Shown: one piece after another, positions 18,809 to 27,247 of the stretch
Layout of the letters: every line of letters begins with the position of its first letter
How positions within the stretch are numbered: the first letter of the stretch is position 1
Assembly (NCBI GenBank): GCA_030432255.1
Contig: JAUIHS010000004.1
Location: forward strand, 1 to 64,000
DNA: 64,000 nucleotides
Direction: 5' to 3'
From: Phycisphaerae bacterium
GTDB lineage: Bacteria > Planctomycetota > Phycisphaerae > Phycisphaerales > UBA1924
The notes under the pieces: generated by a model
Seen by the model: only the letters and a program-made list of their open reading frames with translations
Databases searched by the model: none
What the model was told of the DNA's origin: nothing
Position numbers and translations under genes: made by a program

Positions 18809-20206
18809 CTAGTCCCGACACCGAACACGCGTGAAGTCCGCGGCGTCCAGACCGAAGTTGTCCAGATCCTCCAGCGGTGCGCACTTGCGAAGCAGGTCCA
18901 GGTTCCGCTGCACCACGTAGCCACGGCTCGAAATCAGGTCGCCGTCGCTGATGTACCCCCAGTGCGCTGCATAGAAGCCATCTTCAACGGAGAACCACAC
19001 CTCCGGAACGGCCTCCGTTCCAAACGTGTCCGGCAGGTACACCGCATCCAGCCCCACGTCCGGGCAGCCGTCGACCGGGCAGATTCGGTCAAACGCCTGA
19101 AGCAGTTGAGCATTCGTGCGGAAGATGGTCCCGTCCTCACGCAGCAGGTCGCCATGCGACACGGTGACACCCAACGCACCCGAGTAGAAACTGTCTTCCG
19201 TCGAGAAGAGGATGCCGTCCCACGTGGACGTGTCACGCCCCACATGCACCGCATCCAGCCCCATGTCCTGCCCGATGCCGATCAGCGGCGAAAAGCCGTC
19301 AATCAACTCCAGGTTCGTGCGGATGATGCGCCCGTCTGACGCCAGCAGGTCACCATGACGCACCAGCACGCCCATCGTCTCGCTGAACTGGTTCTCTTCC
19401 AATGAGAAAAGCACCGGGTTGTACTCACCATGCGTCAACGCATCCAGCCCGAGATCGGGAACGATCGGCTTGAAGCCGAAGTGTTGCGTCAGTTCATTGT
19501 TCGTTGCCAGCACGCACCGAGTCGATGACAGCAGGTCGCCATGCGTCACCGTCACGATCGAAGGCAGCGTCGGACCTACCACCATCGAGAAGTTCGTCTC
19601 CGTCGAGAACGTGAACTCCTTACTCAGCTTCACGCGCTGAGCCCAGATGTCCATCTGCACCGAACCATCCGGAGGATTGCCGTTGTTGCCCCACATCACC
19701 AGGTCGCCATTGACCAGGTAACCGAAAAAGTGAATCGGCATCGGCGCCGCGATTCCGTTCGGTGACACGAAGTGAGCCGTCAGCACGAAGTAACCCGTCG
19801 ACGGGTTCCAGTACCCCGTCGATGCCACGTAGGGACTCAGCCAGAAGGGTTGCGGCTCAGCCAGCAGACCATCCGGTGTGTAGTCCTGCGCAATCAGGTA
19901 CGCCTGCCGCGCACGCACGCCCACGAAGCCCGTCGCCGGTACCGGCACCTGCGCACCCAGTTCCAGCGCAATCCGACCGTCCAGCGGTGATGAGAACCCC
20001 CCCGGAAACAACGACAGGCCAATCTGGCTGTACGACTCACGCAGGTCAAACACCACGCATCGCGGCACGGCCGCTGGCGAAGGCGCGATCTCCGCCGCCG
20101 AGTCGGGCTGAGGGGCAGCATTCGGAGCCGCCGCGGACTGGCCATGGGCCGCCCCGCCGAGAAGCCCGAAGCCGGTAAGCACTGTTGTCAGGAACCACTG
20201 GCGCAT
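18809..20206 (-). CDS. Secreted protein with four tandem HGDLL..GLDA modules, function unknown
   Basis: A 465-residue exported protein of no recognised family. Start 20206 (MRQWFLTTVLTGFGLLGG) has GGAGGAGA just upstream; longer frames lack it. The signal peptide ends around AAHGQS and an Ala/Pro-rich linker follows. The C-terminal half holds four imperfect copies of a 60-70 residue unit, each opening with GDLL or GDLI (HGDLLSST, HGDLLASDG, HGDLLREDG, DGDLISSRG) and containing LGLDA, MGLDA, VGLDA or FGLDA. The first three copies carry a phenylalanine-rich end such as FSTEDSFYSGALG; the last stops early. The pattern resembles beta-propeller or sandwich repeats, but I cannot name it. It faces away from the 20400 gene, leaving a 193-base shared upstream region. 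Confidence 0.82.
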   Translation of the reverse strand: MRQWFLTTVLTGFGLLGGAAHGQSAAAPNAAPQPDSAAEIAPSPAAVPRCVVFDLRESYSQIGLSLFPGGFSSPLDGRIALELGAQVPVPATGFVGVRARQAYLIAQDYTPDGLLAEPQPFWLSPYVASTGYWNPSTGYFVLTAHFVSPNGIAAPMPIHFFGYLVNGDLVMWGNNGNPPDGSVQMDIWAQRVKLSKEFTFSTETNFSMVVGPTLPSIVTVTHGDLLSSTRCVLATNNELTQHFGFKPIVPDLGLDALTHGEYNPVLFSLEENQFSETMGVLVRHGDLLASDGRIIRTNLELIDGFSPLIGIGQDMGLDAVHVGRDTSTWDGILFSTEDSFYSGALGVTVSHGDLLREDGTIFRTNAQLLQAFDRICPVDGCPDVGLDAVYLPDTFGTEAVPEVWFSVEDGFYAAHWGYISDGDLISSRGYVVQRNLDLLRKCAPLEDLDNFGLDAADFTRVRCRD

Positions 20207-20386
20207 GAGAATCTCCTCCGTATCGATAGGGACAGATGGGTCGTCATACGGAGACTGCAAGAGGGATGCCGCTCGTCGCCCGCCCCCCGGACCCTGCCCT
20301 CGCGTCTGTCAGGACCACCGGGGTCGGGGATCGGTCGAAATTTGCCGCGAGGGTGGCGCGTACTGGTCAGCCGACCCGGACGTGGG

Positions 20387-20392
20387 TAGACT
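20387..20392 (+). promoter_or_regulatory. Putative -10 box, leaderless start
   Basis: TAGACT ends exactly seven bases before ATG 20400 and no Shine-Dalgarno sequence intervenes. The geometry matches leaderless TANNNT promoters. Confidence 0.5.
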
Positions 20393-20399
20393 CGCGCCC

Positions 20400-20663
20400 A
20401 TGTCGATCCACAGTTCTGAGTACCGTCCCGGCATGCGCGTTCGCGTGACCCAGCAGATCCCCTTCGGCCGTCACGCCTCGAGCACGACCGTGGAGGGCGT
20501 CATTCAGCGCTTCGGGCAGCAGAAGACCGGCTCATGGTTCGCCCACGCCAAGGACGACCGCCTCTGGCTCGACCGCCTCGAACTGCGCAAGGACAACGGC
20601 GAAATCGTCGTCTGCAACCTCGATCAGTACAGCCGGGTCGAACCCCTGATCCCCAATCGCTGA
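20400..20663 (+). CDS. Conserved-looking small protein, function unknown
   Basis: An 87-residue soluble protein (MSIHSSEYRPGMRVRVTQQI to VEPLIPNR). Its RPGMRVRVTQQI..F and VEGVI...QQKTGSWFAHAKDDRLWLDRLEL pattern suggests a small beta-barrel of SH3 or KOW type, but there is no decisive motif and no name can be given. Start ATG 20400 is set by the TAGACT box seven bases upstream. The stop codon lies inside a heptamer repeat (20647-20672), and the next gene, on the opposite strand, ends three bases further on. Confidence 0.68.
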   Translation: MSIHSSEYRPGMRVRVTQQIPFGRHASSTTVEGVIQRFGQQKTGSWFAHAKDDRLWLDRLELRKDNGEIVVCNLDQYSRVEPLIPNR

Positions 20664-20672
20664 TCCCTAATC
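20647..20672. repeat. Heptanucleotide repeat (TGATCCC) spanning two stop codons
   Basis: TGATCCC, CAATCGC, TGATCCC and TAATC follow in seven-base phase. The second TGATCCC supplies the TGA stop of the rightward gene, and the next word covers the stop of the leftward gene at 20667-20669. Confidence 0.65.
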
Positions 20673-22034
20673 AAGCACATCCACCCGCGACGGCTTCAGC
20701 ACATTGACCAGCTTGTCGCGGTCCAGCTTCTCCTTCGACACCACGCCCACCACGCTGTTCAGCTTCAGGTCCAGGTCCAGCTTCGGATCCGGCTTGACGT
20801 ACGCCATGGTGCGGCCGCCCGCGCGACCCGTCGGGCTGTCGAGGCTCATCACCCGGTACATCAACGGCAGGTTGGTCCCGTCGTACACCACGCTTCGACG
20901 CAGTTTTCCAATCACCGTGTAGCGACTCGGCAGCGCCTCCTCCGTCTCACCCGAGAAGGACGACCCCGGACGCTCCAGCGTGTCCAGCGCAAACAGCGCG
21001 TTCTGGAAGTCACGCCGTAGACGCAGCATCGCCAGCCGCCGCGCCACCACGTAACGCACCGCGCGATTCTCCGCTGAATCCGGGATGTCAGCATCGAGGT
21101 GGTTGTAAGCATCGATCAACGACTCAAACTCCGCGCTCTCCAGCGGCTCCTCGTTGACCAGTCCGTATGCATCTTCCAGCTTGCGGAAGGTCTCCATGTG
21201 AGGCGGCAGCTCAACCGGCGCCTCAACAACCGTGTCATCATTCGCCGTCGTGTCCCCCTCGTTGTCACCGGCAATCGCCGCGTCGACAGCCTCCGGCGTC
21301 TCGTCCTCAATCGCCACGTCGGTGTCATGCTCCGCGACCGGGTCCGCCTCGGTCACCGGATCGACCGCCTCTTCGGTGACCGGTTCGTCAACAGTCGTCT
21401 CTTCCGTCTTCTCCGGCGTCACGGACTCCACCTCGACCGGCGGCAACTGCATGTACGCGCGATACGCCTTCTCCGTCGAGCCTTCCGTCTCCGATTCCAG
21501 CACCCAACCCACCGAACCCGCCGGCGCACGGATCACGTACGCCTCGATCACGCCGTCCGCATCCCGCAGCACCTCGGTCATCTCCAGCGTCGTACCAATC
21601 GGCAACTTGCGCCGGAAGAAGACGCCGATGAAACTCTGCTCCACCGTCGGGATGTCCAGATTGATGTGACGCAGCGCCGTCGGACGCACCGTCGTCAATG
21701 TCCGACCGTCACTCTCCACAACCACGTCTGAAGCCGGCGCCATCGCCGGGGTCCCGGGCGGATACTCCACGCCGAGATACGTCGCCTGGCCGTCCTGGCC
21801 GCGGCGGACCACCCGAAGCACCATGTCCCCCTTCAGCGCACGCACCGGGTAGGTCGCTCCGTTCGCATCACTTCGTAAGACAACGCCATCCTTCACCGGC
21901 GAGACGAAGTACGGCTCATCCACAGGCCGGTCCTGGGCCGCCGCCGGGGCAGACAGGCACAACGCAGCCGCGAGGATGGCGAGCAGTCCGAGGCCGAACG
22001 AACGGGATCCGGTGGGTAAAGCAATCGTGAGCAT
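20667..22034 (-). CDS. Exported protein with SH3-like N-terminus and acidic linker
   Basis: A 455-residue protein with a signal peptide (LGLLAILAAALCLSAPAAAQD). Residues 40-190 contain YPVRALKGDMVLRVVRRGQ and a second GVFFRRKLPIGTTLEMTEVL stretch, resembling paired bacterial SH3 modules that often bind cell wall. A Glu/Asp/Thr/Val-rich low-complexity linker follows at about 205-275, then a helical and mixed domain ending VNVLKPSRVDVLD. Start 22034 has GGAG seven bases upstream. It is divergent from the TolC-type gene and convergent with the 20400 gene. No enzymatic motif was seen; a periplasmic or envelope structural role is inferred only from export and SH3-like patterns. Confidence 0.75.
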   Translation of the reverse strand: MLTIALPTGSRSFGLGLLAILAAALCLSAPAAAQDRPVDEPYFVSPVKDGVVLRSDANGATYPVRALKGDMVLRVVRRGQDGQATYLGVEYPPGTPAMAPASDVVVESDGRTLTTVRPTALRHINLDIPTVEQSFIGVFFRRKLPIGTTLEMTEVLRDADGVIEAYVIRAPAGSVGWVLESETEGSTEKAYRAYMQLPPVEVESVTPEKTEETTVDEPVTEEAVDPVTEADPVAEHDTDVAIEDETPEAVDAAIAGDNEGDTTANDDTVVEAPVELPPHMETFRKLEDAYGLVNEEPLESAEFESLIDAYNHLDADIPDSAENRAVRYVVARRLAMLRLRRDFQNALFALDTLERPGSSFSGETEEALPSRYTVIGKLRRSVVYDGTNLPLMYRVMSLDSPTGRAGGRTMAYVKPDPKLDLDLKLNSVVGVVSKEKLDRDKLVNVLKPSRVDVLD

Positions 22035-22130
22035 GGATGCACTCCGGACGGGAGGACAGATTCAATCCGCGAAACCAACAGCAGGATCAGAAATTTGACC
22101 GACCCGCAGGCCGGCGTTAGCTTTCCGGCG

Positions 22131-22136
22131 TATGGT
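22131..22136 (+). promoter_or_regulatory. Putative -10 box, leaderless start
   Basis: TATGGT is followed by seven bases and then ATG 22144. It overlaps the alternative ATG at 22132, which argues that 22144 is the real start. Confidence 0.5.
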
Positions 22137-22143
22137 GCGTGTC

Positions 22144-23892
22144 ATGCGATTCTACAGTCCTTTCGTGGCCGCCGCGCTTCTCATCGGTGTGGCGGGCTGT
22201 TCCTCTCCACTGGAGCGTGCCTCAACCGAGCGCCTGCGCGATTCCATCGTCGATGCGGCTCGCCGCGAAATCGACGGCGCCCGGGGCGACAGCGCGGATC
22301 CGACCGCCCAGCTCACCGCATCCCGGGAGCCGGGAGGCGTCCAGTTCGGCGAACGAGAACTTCAGCGACTCGAGGAGGACGGCTTCTACCCGCCTTCGCA
22401 CTACGGCCGCGTCATCCCCGACCTCGGACCCGACCTCATCGGGGCCGACTCCACCGTCTTTCAGGTCTCCCTCGAACAGGCGATCGCCGCGGCAGTCCGG
22501 CAGAATCTGGCCGTCGAATCGGCCCGGCTCGCTCCCGCCATCAGCAACGCCCAGGTCGTTGAAGCCCAGGCCGCCTTTGACTGGGTTTTCTTCGCATCCG
22601 CCGACCTGACCAAGGTCGATCGCGAGAACCAGGTGCCGCTTGTCGGCGGCATCCCCGTCGGCGCCGCCGGCACCGTCAGCGAGTCCCGCTCATTTGAGAC
22701 CGGCCTCCGCCGCCGCCTCACCTCGAACGGTGAATTCACCGTAACCGCCGGCCAGACCCGCTCCGACCTCCTCTCCGACGGCACCGTTCTCGACCCCGAC
22801 CCCGCCCAGCAGAGCTTTCTCCAGTTCGACCTCACCCAGCCCCTGCTCCGCGACCTCGGCTCCGACGTCGCGCTCGCCGAAGTCCGCCTCGCCGAGAACC
22901 GCGAACGCGCCGACATCCACGCCCTTCACGCCACCCTCATCAACACCGTCACCGCCGTCGAGCGGGCGTACTGGGATCTCTACGCCGCCATGCGGACGCT
23001 CCAGATCCAGTCACAACTTCTCGACCGCGGCATCGCCACCCGCGACCACCTCGAGAATCGTGGCTACGACACCACCAGTTCACAGGTCGCCGATGCACGT
23101 GCCACCGTCGAGAACCGCCGCGCCGCCATCCTCCGCGCCTCCGCCATCCTCCGGCAGCGTTCCGACCAGCTCAAGCGCCTGATCAACGATCCCGAACTCC
23201 CCGTCGGTTCCGAGATCATCGTGCTTCCCATTGACGACCCGGTCGACGAAGCCATCACCTACAACCTCCCCGATGCGCTCTCCACCGCATTCGCCTCGCG
23301 CCCCGAAGTCCACCTCGCGCTTCTCTCCATCGACGACAGCGCGATCCGGCAGCGCATCGCGGACAACGCCCGCCTTCCACTCCTCGACCTCAGCTTCCAG
23401 GCCCGCTACCAGGGCCTCGACGCCTCCACCAGCGACGCATGGGAAGAAGTCGTCGACACGGACTACGCCAACTACGTCGTGCGCCTCAACTTCGAACAGG
23501 CCATCGGCAACCGCGCGGCAGAGGCCGGCTTCCGCCGCGCCCAACTCCAGCGCGTCGCCAGCACGGTTGAGTACCGGCAGTCACTTCAGGACATCACCCT
23601 CGATGTCAAGACCGCCATGCGCACCGTCCTCACCAACTACCGACTCATCGAACAGGCACGTTCCACCCGACTCGCTGCGGCCGAGAGCCTCCGCACGCAC
23701 CGCGCCCGCGAGCAGCTCGACGGCCTCACCCCGACCAACCTCGACCTCCGATTCCGGCGCCAGGAGTCACTCGCTGCCGCCGAGATCGACGAGATGCAGG
23801 CCATGCTCGACTACAACACCGCCATCGCCGGTCTCTACGCCGCCATGGGCACCGCCCTCGACCGCAACGGCATTCGCTTCGAAGTCGAGTAA
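22144..23892 (+). CDS. TolC-family outer-membrane channel lipoprotein
   Basis: A 582-residue outer membrane efflux protein. The N-terminus MRFYSPFVAAALLIGVAGC is a lipoprotein signal with lipobox GVAGC. The mature part contains the two repeated halves of the outer membrane factor family: LEQAIAAAVRQNLAVESARL with EAQAAFDWVFFASADLTK in the first, and LSTAFASRPEVHLALLSIDD with long coiled helices in the second. Members trimerise to a channel and barrel that lets periplasmic pumps export drugs, proteins or metals. No inner membrane pump or adaptor gene is adjacent, so the substrate cannot be given. The start at 22144 is supported by the -10-like box seven bases upstream. Confidence 0.88.
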   Translation: MRFYSPFVAAALLIGVAGCSSPLERASTERLRDSIVDAARREIDGARGDSADPTAQLTASREPGGVQFGERELQRLEEDGFYPPSHYGRVIPDLGPDLIGADSTVFQVSLEQAIAAAVRQNLAVESARLAPAISNAQVVEAQAAFDWVFFASADLTKVDRENQVPLVGGIPVGAAGTVSESRSFETGLRRRLTSNGEFTVTAGQTRSDLLSDGTVLDPDPAQQSFLQFDLTQPLLRDLGSDVALAEVRLAENRERADIHALHATLINTVTAVERAYWDLYAAMRTLQIQSQLLDRGIATRDHLENRGYDTTSSQVADARATVENRRAAILRASAILRQRSDQLKRLINDPELPVGSEIIVLPIDDPVDEAITYNLPDALSTAFASRPEVHLALLSIDDSAIRQRIADNARLPLLDLSFQARYQGLDASTSDAWEEVVDTDYANYVVRLNFEQAIGNRAAEAGFRRAQLQRVASTVEYRQSLQDITLDVKTAMRTVLTNYRLIEQARSTRLAAAESLRTHRAREQLDGLTPTNLDLRFRRQESLAAAEIDEMQAMLDYNTAIAGLYAAMGTALDRNGIRFEVE

Positions 23893-24020
23893 CACGCCGA
23901 GGTAAGAACCGCGCCGCGGCCTCCAACCTTCATCCTGTCTCGCGCAATCGAGCTCGTGATGTTATGCTCTCGACGCCCCAAACCGGGGGCGATTCTCATC
24001 GTTCGTCGAGCCAGCATGAC

Positions 24021-24683
24021 ATGACCACCACGAACCTGAACTGCCGAAACTGCGGAAGCTCACTTCCCATTCCCGGGGACGCCGAGTTCATCCGGTGCCA
24101 GTACTGCAGCACCCCGCACATGGTTCAGCGGTCCGGAGATGGGTCACCGTCACTCACAATGCTCGAAGCCGCCGTGGAACGGGTCGGCCAGGACGTTCGC
24201 GCCGTTGACGCCAAGACGGCGGACCTGCTCCGCATGAACGAGCAGATGGGAGCCCGACTCGAACTGACGCAGTTGCAGTCCGAGTACCGCGACCGGGTTC
24301 AGCAACTCAACGAACAGCGAGCGCGGCTCGATGCCTACTTCCAGCAGAAGTCGCAACCGCTGATCAAGAAACGCGATTCAGGTAAGAGCTCATCGCAATC
24401 GCTCGGTTGCCTCGCAATCATCCTCGGTGTCGGCGGTTTCATGGCCGCAGGTGCCGCGGAGGTCGGAGCCGGAGCCATCGTGGGCGGCGTCATTCTCGCC
24501 GGCATCCTGCTCCTCCTCGCCCTCGCCTCCCGCGCTTCATCCGCCGCCCCTCTCAAGCGCCTCCAACGCGAGTGCCGCGAGAAAGCCGACCGCATCAAGC
24601 AGGAACTCGCTTACGCCGAGGCGACGATGAAGAAACGGCAGAGAGAACTGCAACAGGTCATCAATACGAGCAGGGACGGGTAG
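24021..24683 (+). CDS. Zinc-ribbon, coiled-coil membrane protein
   Basis: A 220-residue protein. MTTTNLNCRNCGSSLPIPG carries the first CxxC pair and RCQYCSTPH the second, forming a zinc ribbon at residues 8-35. A coiled-coil region follows (LELTQLQSEYRDRVQQLNEQ), then two close membrane helices (LGCLAIILGVGGFMAAGA and GAIVGGVILAGILLLLAL), and a charged C-terminal helix. No enzyme motif is present, so the function is unknown; zinc-ribbon plus coiled coil suggests a scaffold or sensor at the inner membrane. A TATGCT -10-like box at about 23962-23967 overlaps an upstream ATG at 23964, so I prefer the start at 24021. Confidence 0.72.
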   Translation: MTTTNLNCRNCGSSLPIPGDAEFIRCQYCSTPHMVQRSGDGSPSLTMLEAAVERVGQDVRAVDAKTADLLRMNEQMGARLELTQLQSEYRDRVQQLNEQRARLDAYFQQKSQPLIKKRDSGKSSSQSLGCLAIILGVGGFMAAGAAEVGAGAIVGGVILAGILLLLALASRASSAAPLKRLQRECREKADRIKQELAYAEATMKKRQRELQQVINTSRDG

Positions 24684-24691
24684 TGGGCGGC

Positions 24692-24779
24692 GGAAGCTTG
24701 TTGCCGGAAGCTTGAAGGTTGTAGCTTGACAACCTTCCCGGATGCCCGATGCCCGACGCCGGAGCTCGCAGAGCTGCTC
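24692..24779. repeat. Heptanucleotide tract (GGAAGCT to GATGCCC) plus AGCTC-GCA-GAGCT hairpin
   Basis: Ten units at 24692-24761 stay in a single seven-base phase while the words change from GGAAGCT and TGTAGCT to GATGCCC. GAAGGTTG and CAACCTTC inside the tract can pair. Next, AGCTC-GCA-GAGCT forms a tight hairpin before the end of the leftward oxidoreductase gene. The site separates convergent genes. Confidence 0.75.
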
Positions 24780-24782
24780 CCC

Positions 24783-25886
24783 TTACCAATCCACCCGTGA
24801 CGCTTCCATGATCCGCTGCGCCGTGCGCACCGCGGCGAAGCCTGCCTGGGCATCGATCGGCGGTGTCGATCCGTCACGCACCGCTTTCAGGAACGTGCTG
24901 ATCTCCATCTCAAGCTGATCCGTGTCATCAATCTCGAGCGGATCGATCGCCACCAGGTCCGAGTAGTCGAGGTCAGAGAGATCCGTGCCCGAGCGCAACG
25001 CTTCACGAATCTCCTGCATCTGCATCTCGTTCGCCATCTTGCGAATCAGGATGCCTGACTTCTTCGCGTAGTCAATCGAGCAGTAACCGTTCTCGCCGAT
25101 GATGCGCGTCTTGCGCTCCGTCTTCATCGCCAGACGGGACGCCGTGATGTTCGCAACGCACTTGCCCCGCGGCAGGTCAAACGTCAGCCGCGCATTGCAC
25201 ACATCCTCATGCTCCGTCAGCACCGCCACTCCCGAGGCCTGCACCTCCGTGGGCTCAATGCCGTCCATCAGCATGAGCACCAGGTCGAGGTCGTGGATCA
25301 TCATGTCCATCACCACGCTGACGTCCACCGAGCGGAACGTCATCGGGCTCACGCGATGCATCTCCACGAATCGCGGCATGATGCTCTGGTCCGCAGCATC
25401 ACCGCCACCCGCCGCCATGCCCTCGCGCTCGGCACGCTGCAACGCCAGGATCACCGGGTTGAAGCGCTCGATATGACCGACCATCAACGTCGCACCCGTC
25501 GAACGCGCCAGGTCCGCCAGTTCGCTCGCTTCCTCGACCGTGTTGGCCAGCGGCTTCTCGATCAGGCACGCAACACCCGCATTCAGCAGCGGCCGCGCAC
25601 ACTTCAGATGCCAGGTCGTCGGCACCGCGATCGAGACCGCATCGACACCCGCCTCGATCAGTTCCTCTTCCGTCTCGAAGGCGGCACAGCCGAATTCGTC
25701 GGCCATCGCGGCCCGCCGCTCCGCATTCTGATCGACCACCCCGACCAGTTCGGACCCCGCCAGCGTGGCGTACTTCCGGACATGATGACGCCCCATCCGC
25801 CCCGTCCCGACCACCCCGCACCTCAAGGTGCGCTGGCCATCGGCATTGTCAGTTCCCGCGTTCGCTGCAGCAGTGGCATCCGGCAT
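24783..25886 (-). CDS. Gfo/Idh/MocA-family NAD(P)-dependent oxidoreductase
   Basis: A 367-residue oxidoreductase. The Rossmann motif GVVGTGRMGRHH is near residue 25, the catalytic EKP motif occurs in CLIEKPLANT, and GHIERFNP is the conserved entry to the second domain. Members oxidise or reduce sugars, inositols or nucleotide sugars; the sequence does not define the substrate, although this sub-pattern occurs in UDP-sugar dehydrogenases used for lipid A precursors. The start at 25886 (MPDATAAANAG) has AAGGAG eight bases upstream, while the 53 upstream residues of the open frame look non-protein-like. A TATCAT box on the minus strand at about 25940 could be the promoter. Confidence 0.85.
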   Translation of the reverse strand: MPDATAAANAGTDNADGQRTLRCGVVGTGRMGRHHVRKYATLAGSELVGVVDQNAERRAAMADEFGCAAFETEEELIEAGVDAVSIAVPTTWHLKCARPLLNAGVACLIEKPLANTVEEASELADLARSTGATLMVGHIERFNPVILALQRAEREGMAAGGGDAADQSIMPRFVEMHRVSPMTFRSVDVSVVMDMMIHDLDLVLMLMDGIEPTEVQASGVAVLTEHEDVCNARLTFDLPRGKCVANITASRLAMKTERKTRIIGENGYCSIDYAKKSGILIRKMANEMQMQEIREALRSGTDLSDLDYSDLVAIDPLEIDDTDQLEMEISTFLKAVRDGSTPPIDAQAGFAAVRTAQRIMEASRVDW

Positions 25887-26014
25887 GGGCAGTGCTCCTT
25901 CACCTGTTGACCCTGATCCGAACCGTCCCGGAGGGGCAGATATGATAGCGAGGACACGCCAGCAACGGGCCCAAGTTAGGGCTGGTGAACTTGCGCACCA
26001 GTCAACGCGGCCAC

Positions 26015-26088
26015 GGAGCGGAAGCTCCTGGAGAGTCCACGCCAAAGGCGCTCATCCCCAAATGCCTCAATGCCAAATGCCCAATGCC
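26015..26088. terminator. Second copy of the double-hairpin element with ATGCC repeats
   Basis: GGAGC-GGAA-GCTCC at 26015-26028 is identical to the first copy, and CGCC-AAA-GGCG at 26040-26050 again lies 11 bases away. AAATGCC-type units at 26060-26088 run into the stop codon of the leftward FmdB-like gene. Termination or 3'-end protection is inferred from position only. Confidence 0.55.
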
Positions 26089-26381
26089 TAGTCTCGCTGA
26101 ATCGACTTCGGACCCTTCCCCGCCGTCTTCTCGTACGTGCCATCCCCCGACTTCACGTACTTCGTGAAGCCCAGCTTGTCGAGGTTGCCGTCCGACAACA
26201 TCCGCTTGTCACGCGCTTCCGAGTGCTTGCCGCCGATCAGCGGCGGCTGGATGATCCGACGCACCGGGGCGCCCGTCTCCGGATGCGCCGTCAACGCATC
26301 ATCCTTCATCGACTGGACCACTTCGAAGATCTCACCCTCCGAGTCGTCGTCAGTCACAACCTGGTACACGTACGTCGGCAT
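26088..26381 (-). CDS. FmdB-like small protein without the zinc cysteines
   Basis: A 97-residue protein starting MPTYVYQVV, the characteristic opening of FmdB-family zinc-ribbon proteins (usually MPtYeY.C..C). Here both N-terminal cysteine pairs are missing, although GEIFEVVQSMKDDALTAHPETGAPVRRIIQPP keeps the rest of the family pattern. The biochemical role of the family is poorly known; some members were annotated as regulators. The start at 26381 is fixed by a perfect TATAAT six bases upstream with no Shine-Dalgarno sequence. The gene follows the ATP-grasp gene by eight bases but appears to have its own promoter. Confidence 0.75.
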   Translation of the reverse strand: MPTYVYQVVTDDDSEGEIFEVVQSMKDDALTAHPETGAPVRRIIQPPLIGGKHSEARDKRMLSDGNLDKLGFTKYVKSGDGTYEKTAGKGPKSIQRD

Positions 26382-26387
26382 GACAGG

Positions 26388-26393
26388 ATTATA
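26388..26393 (-). promoter_or_regulatory. Consensus -10 box (TATAAT) six bases before ATG
   Basis: On the minus strand TATAAT is followed by CCTGTC and then ATG 26381. Its TAA is also the stop codon of the upstream ATP-grasp gene. This is the best -10 match of the leaderless-type starts in the window. Confidence 0.6.
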
Positions 26394-27243
26394 CGCCCGC
26401 TTCCAGATGGCGTTCGAGTCCGTCGATGTAGCGCTCCAACGCCGCGGCACTGTGATCAAAGAACAGCGACGGCTCGATCAGTTCCACCTCCGAGATGACC
26501 ACGTCGTCCGACAGGTCGTCCGGCACCAGGTCAACCCGTGCATACAGGATCCGGTCGGTCAGTCCCGACAACGCGCCGTTCGCAATCTCCAGTTCCCGCG
26601 CCGTCGGCTCGCCGTGCGGCAGCACCTGCTCGTCCTGACCCGCAAAACGCGGCCGCTTCCGGATCGCATGCGTCCACGAACCGTCAATCCAGATCAGCGA
26701 ACGCTCCCCCGGATCATCAAAGCCCGGCATGCAACGCTGCAGCAGCACCGCACGCTCAGCGACCAGTTCATCGAAGAACCGCTGAGCCGCGGCAAGCTCC
26801 TCCCCCGCGAACAGACGCGTCTTCCACGACCCCGCCGAGATCGCCGGCTTGATGACGACCTCGTTCCAGCCCGCGTCATGCATGGCTGCAACCACGTCGC
26901 AACTGGTGCGCACATCGAAGTGCCGCGTCGGGACGATGGGGAGACCCCGGCCCTCGAGTTCCAGCAGGTAACGCTTGTCGATGTTCGCGGCGATCACATC
27001 CGGCGGGTTCAGGAACGGCTTCCGCGCCGCCGCGTTCCGACACCACTCGACAAACGCCTCCGGCGCTTCGTAATAGTTCCACGTGGAACGCACCGCGTAC
27101 AGGTCAACATCCGTCGGCGCATCCGGATCGTCCCACGCCGTCATGACCGCTACGTGCCCGCGTGCCTCCAGCGCCGCCTGCAATGGTGCCGCATCCGGAT
27201 CCGGCTCGGGAAGATTCCTGCATGTCACGACACCAATGCGCAT
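26389..27243 (-). CDS. ATP-grasp domain protein
   Basis: A 284-residue protein that matches the ATP-grasp fold: an N-terminal pre-ATP-grasp part (MRIGVVTCRNLPEPDPD), then VVIKPAISAGSWKTRLF for nucleotide binding, LLQRCMPGFDDPGERSLIWIDG in the grasp, and YARVDLVPDDL with ISEVELIEPSLFF for metal binding. Such enzymes join a carboxylate to an amine or thiol using ATP. The same architecture occurs in uncharacterised peptide-ligase-like proteins, so the product is unknown. GAGGAG seven bases upstream lies over the ftsY stop region, and only four bases separate the genes, so it is translated together with ftsY. Confidence 0.8.
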   Translation of the reverse strand: MRIGVVTCRNLPEPDPDAAPLQAALEARGHVAVMTAWDDPDAPTDVDLYAVRSTWNYYEAPEAFVEWCRNAAARKPFLNPPDVIAANIDKRYLLELEGRGLPIVPTRHFDVRTSCDVVAAMHDAGWNEVVIKPAISAGSWKTRLFAGEELAAAQRFFDELVAERAVLLQRCMPGFDDPGERSLIWIDGSWTHAIRKRPRFAGQDEQVLPHGEPTARELEIANGALSGLTDRILYARVDLVPDDLSDDVVISEVELIEPSLFFDHSAAALERYIDGLERHLEAGV

Positions 27244-27247
27244 CGCG

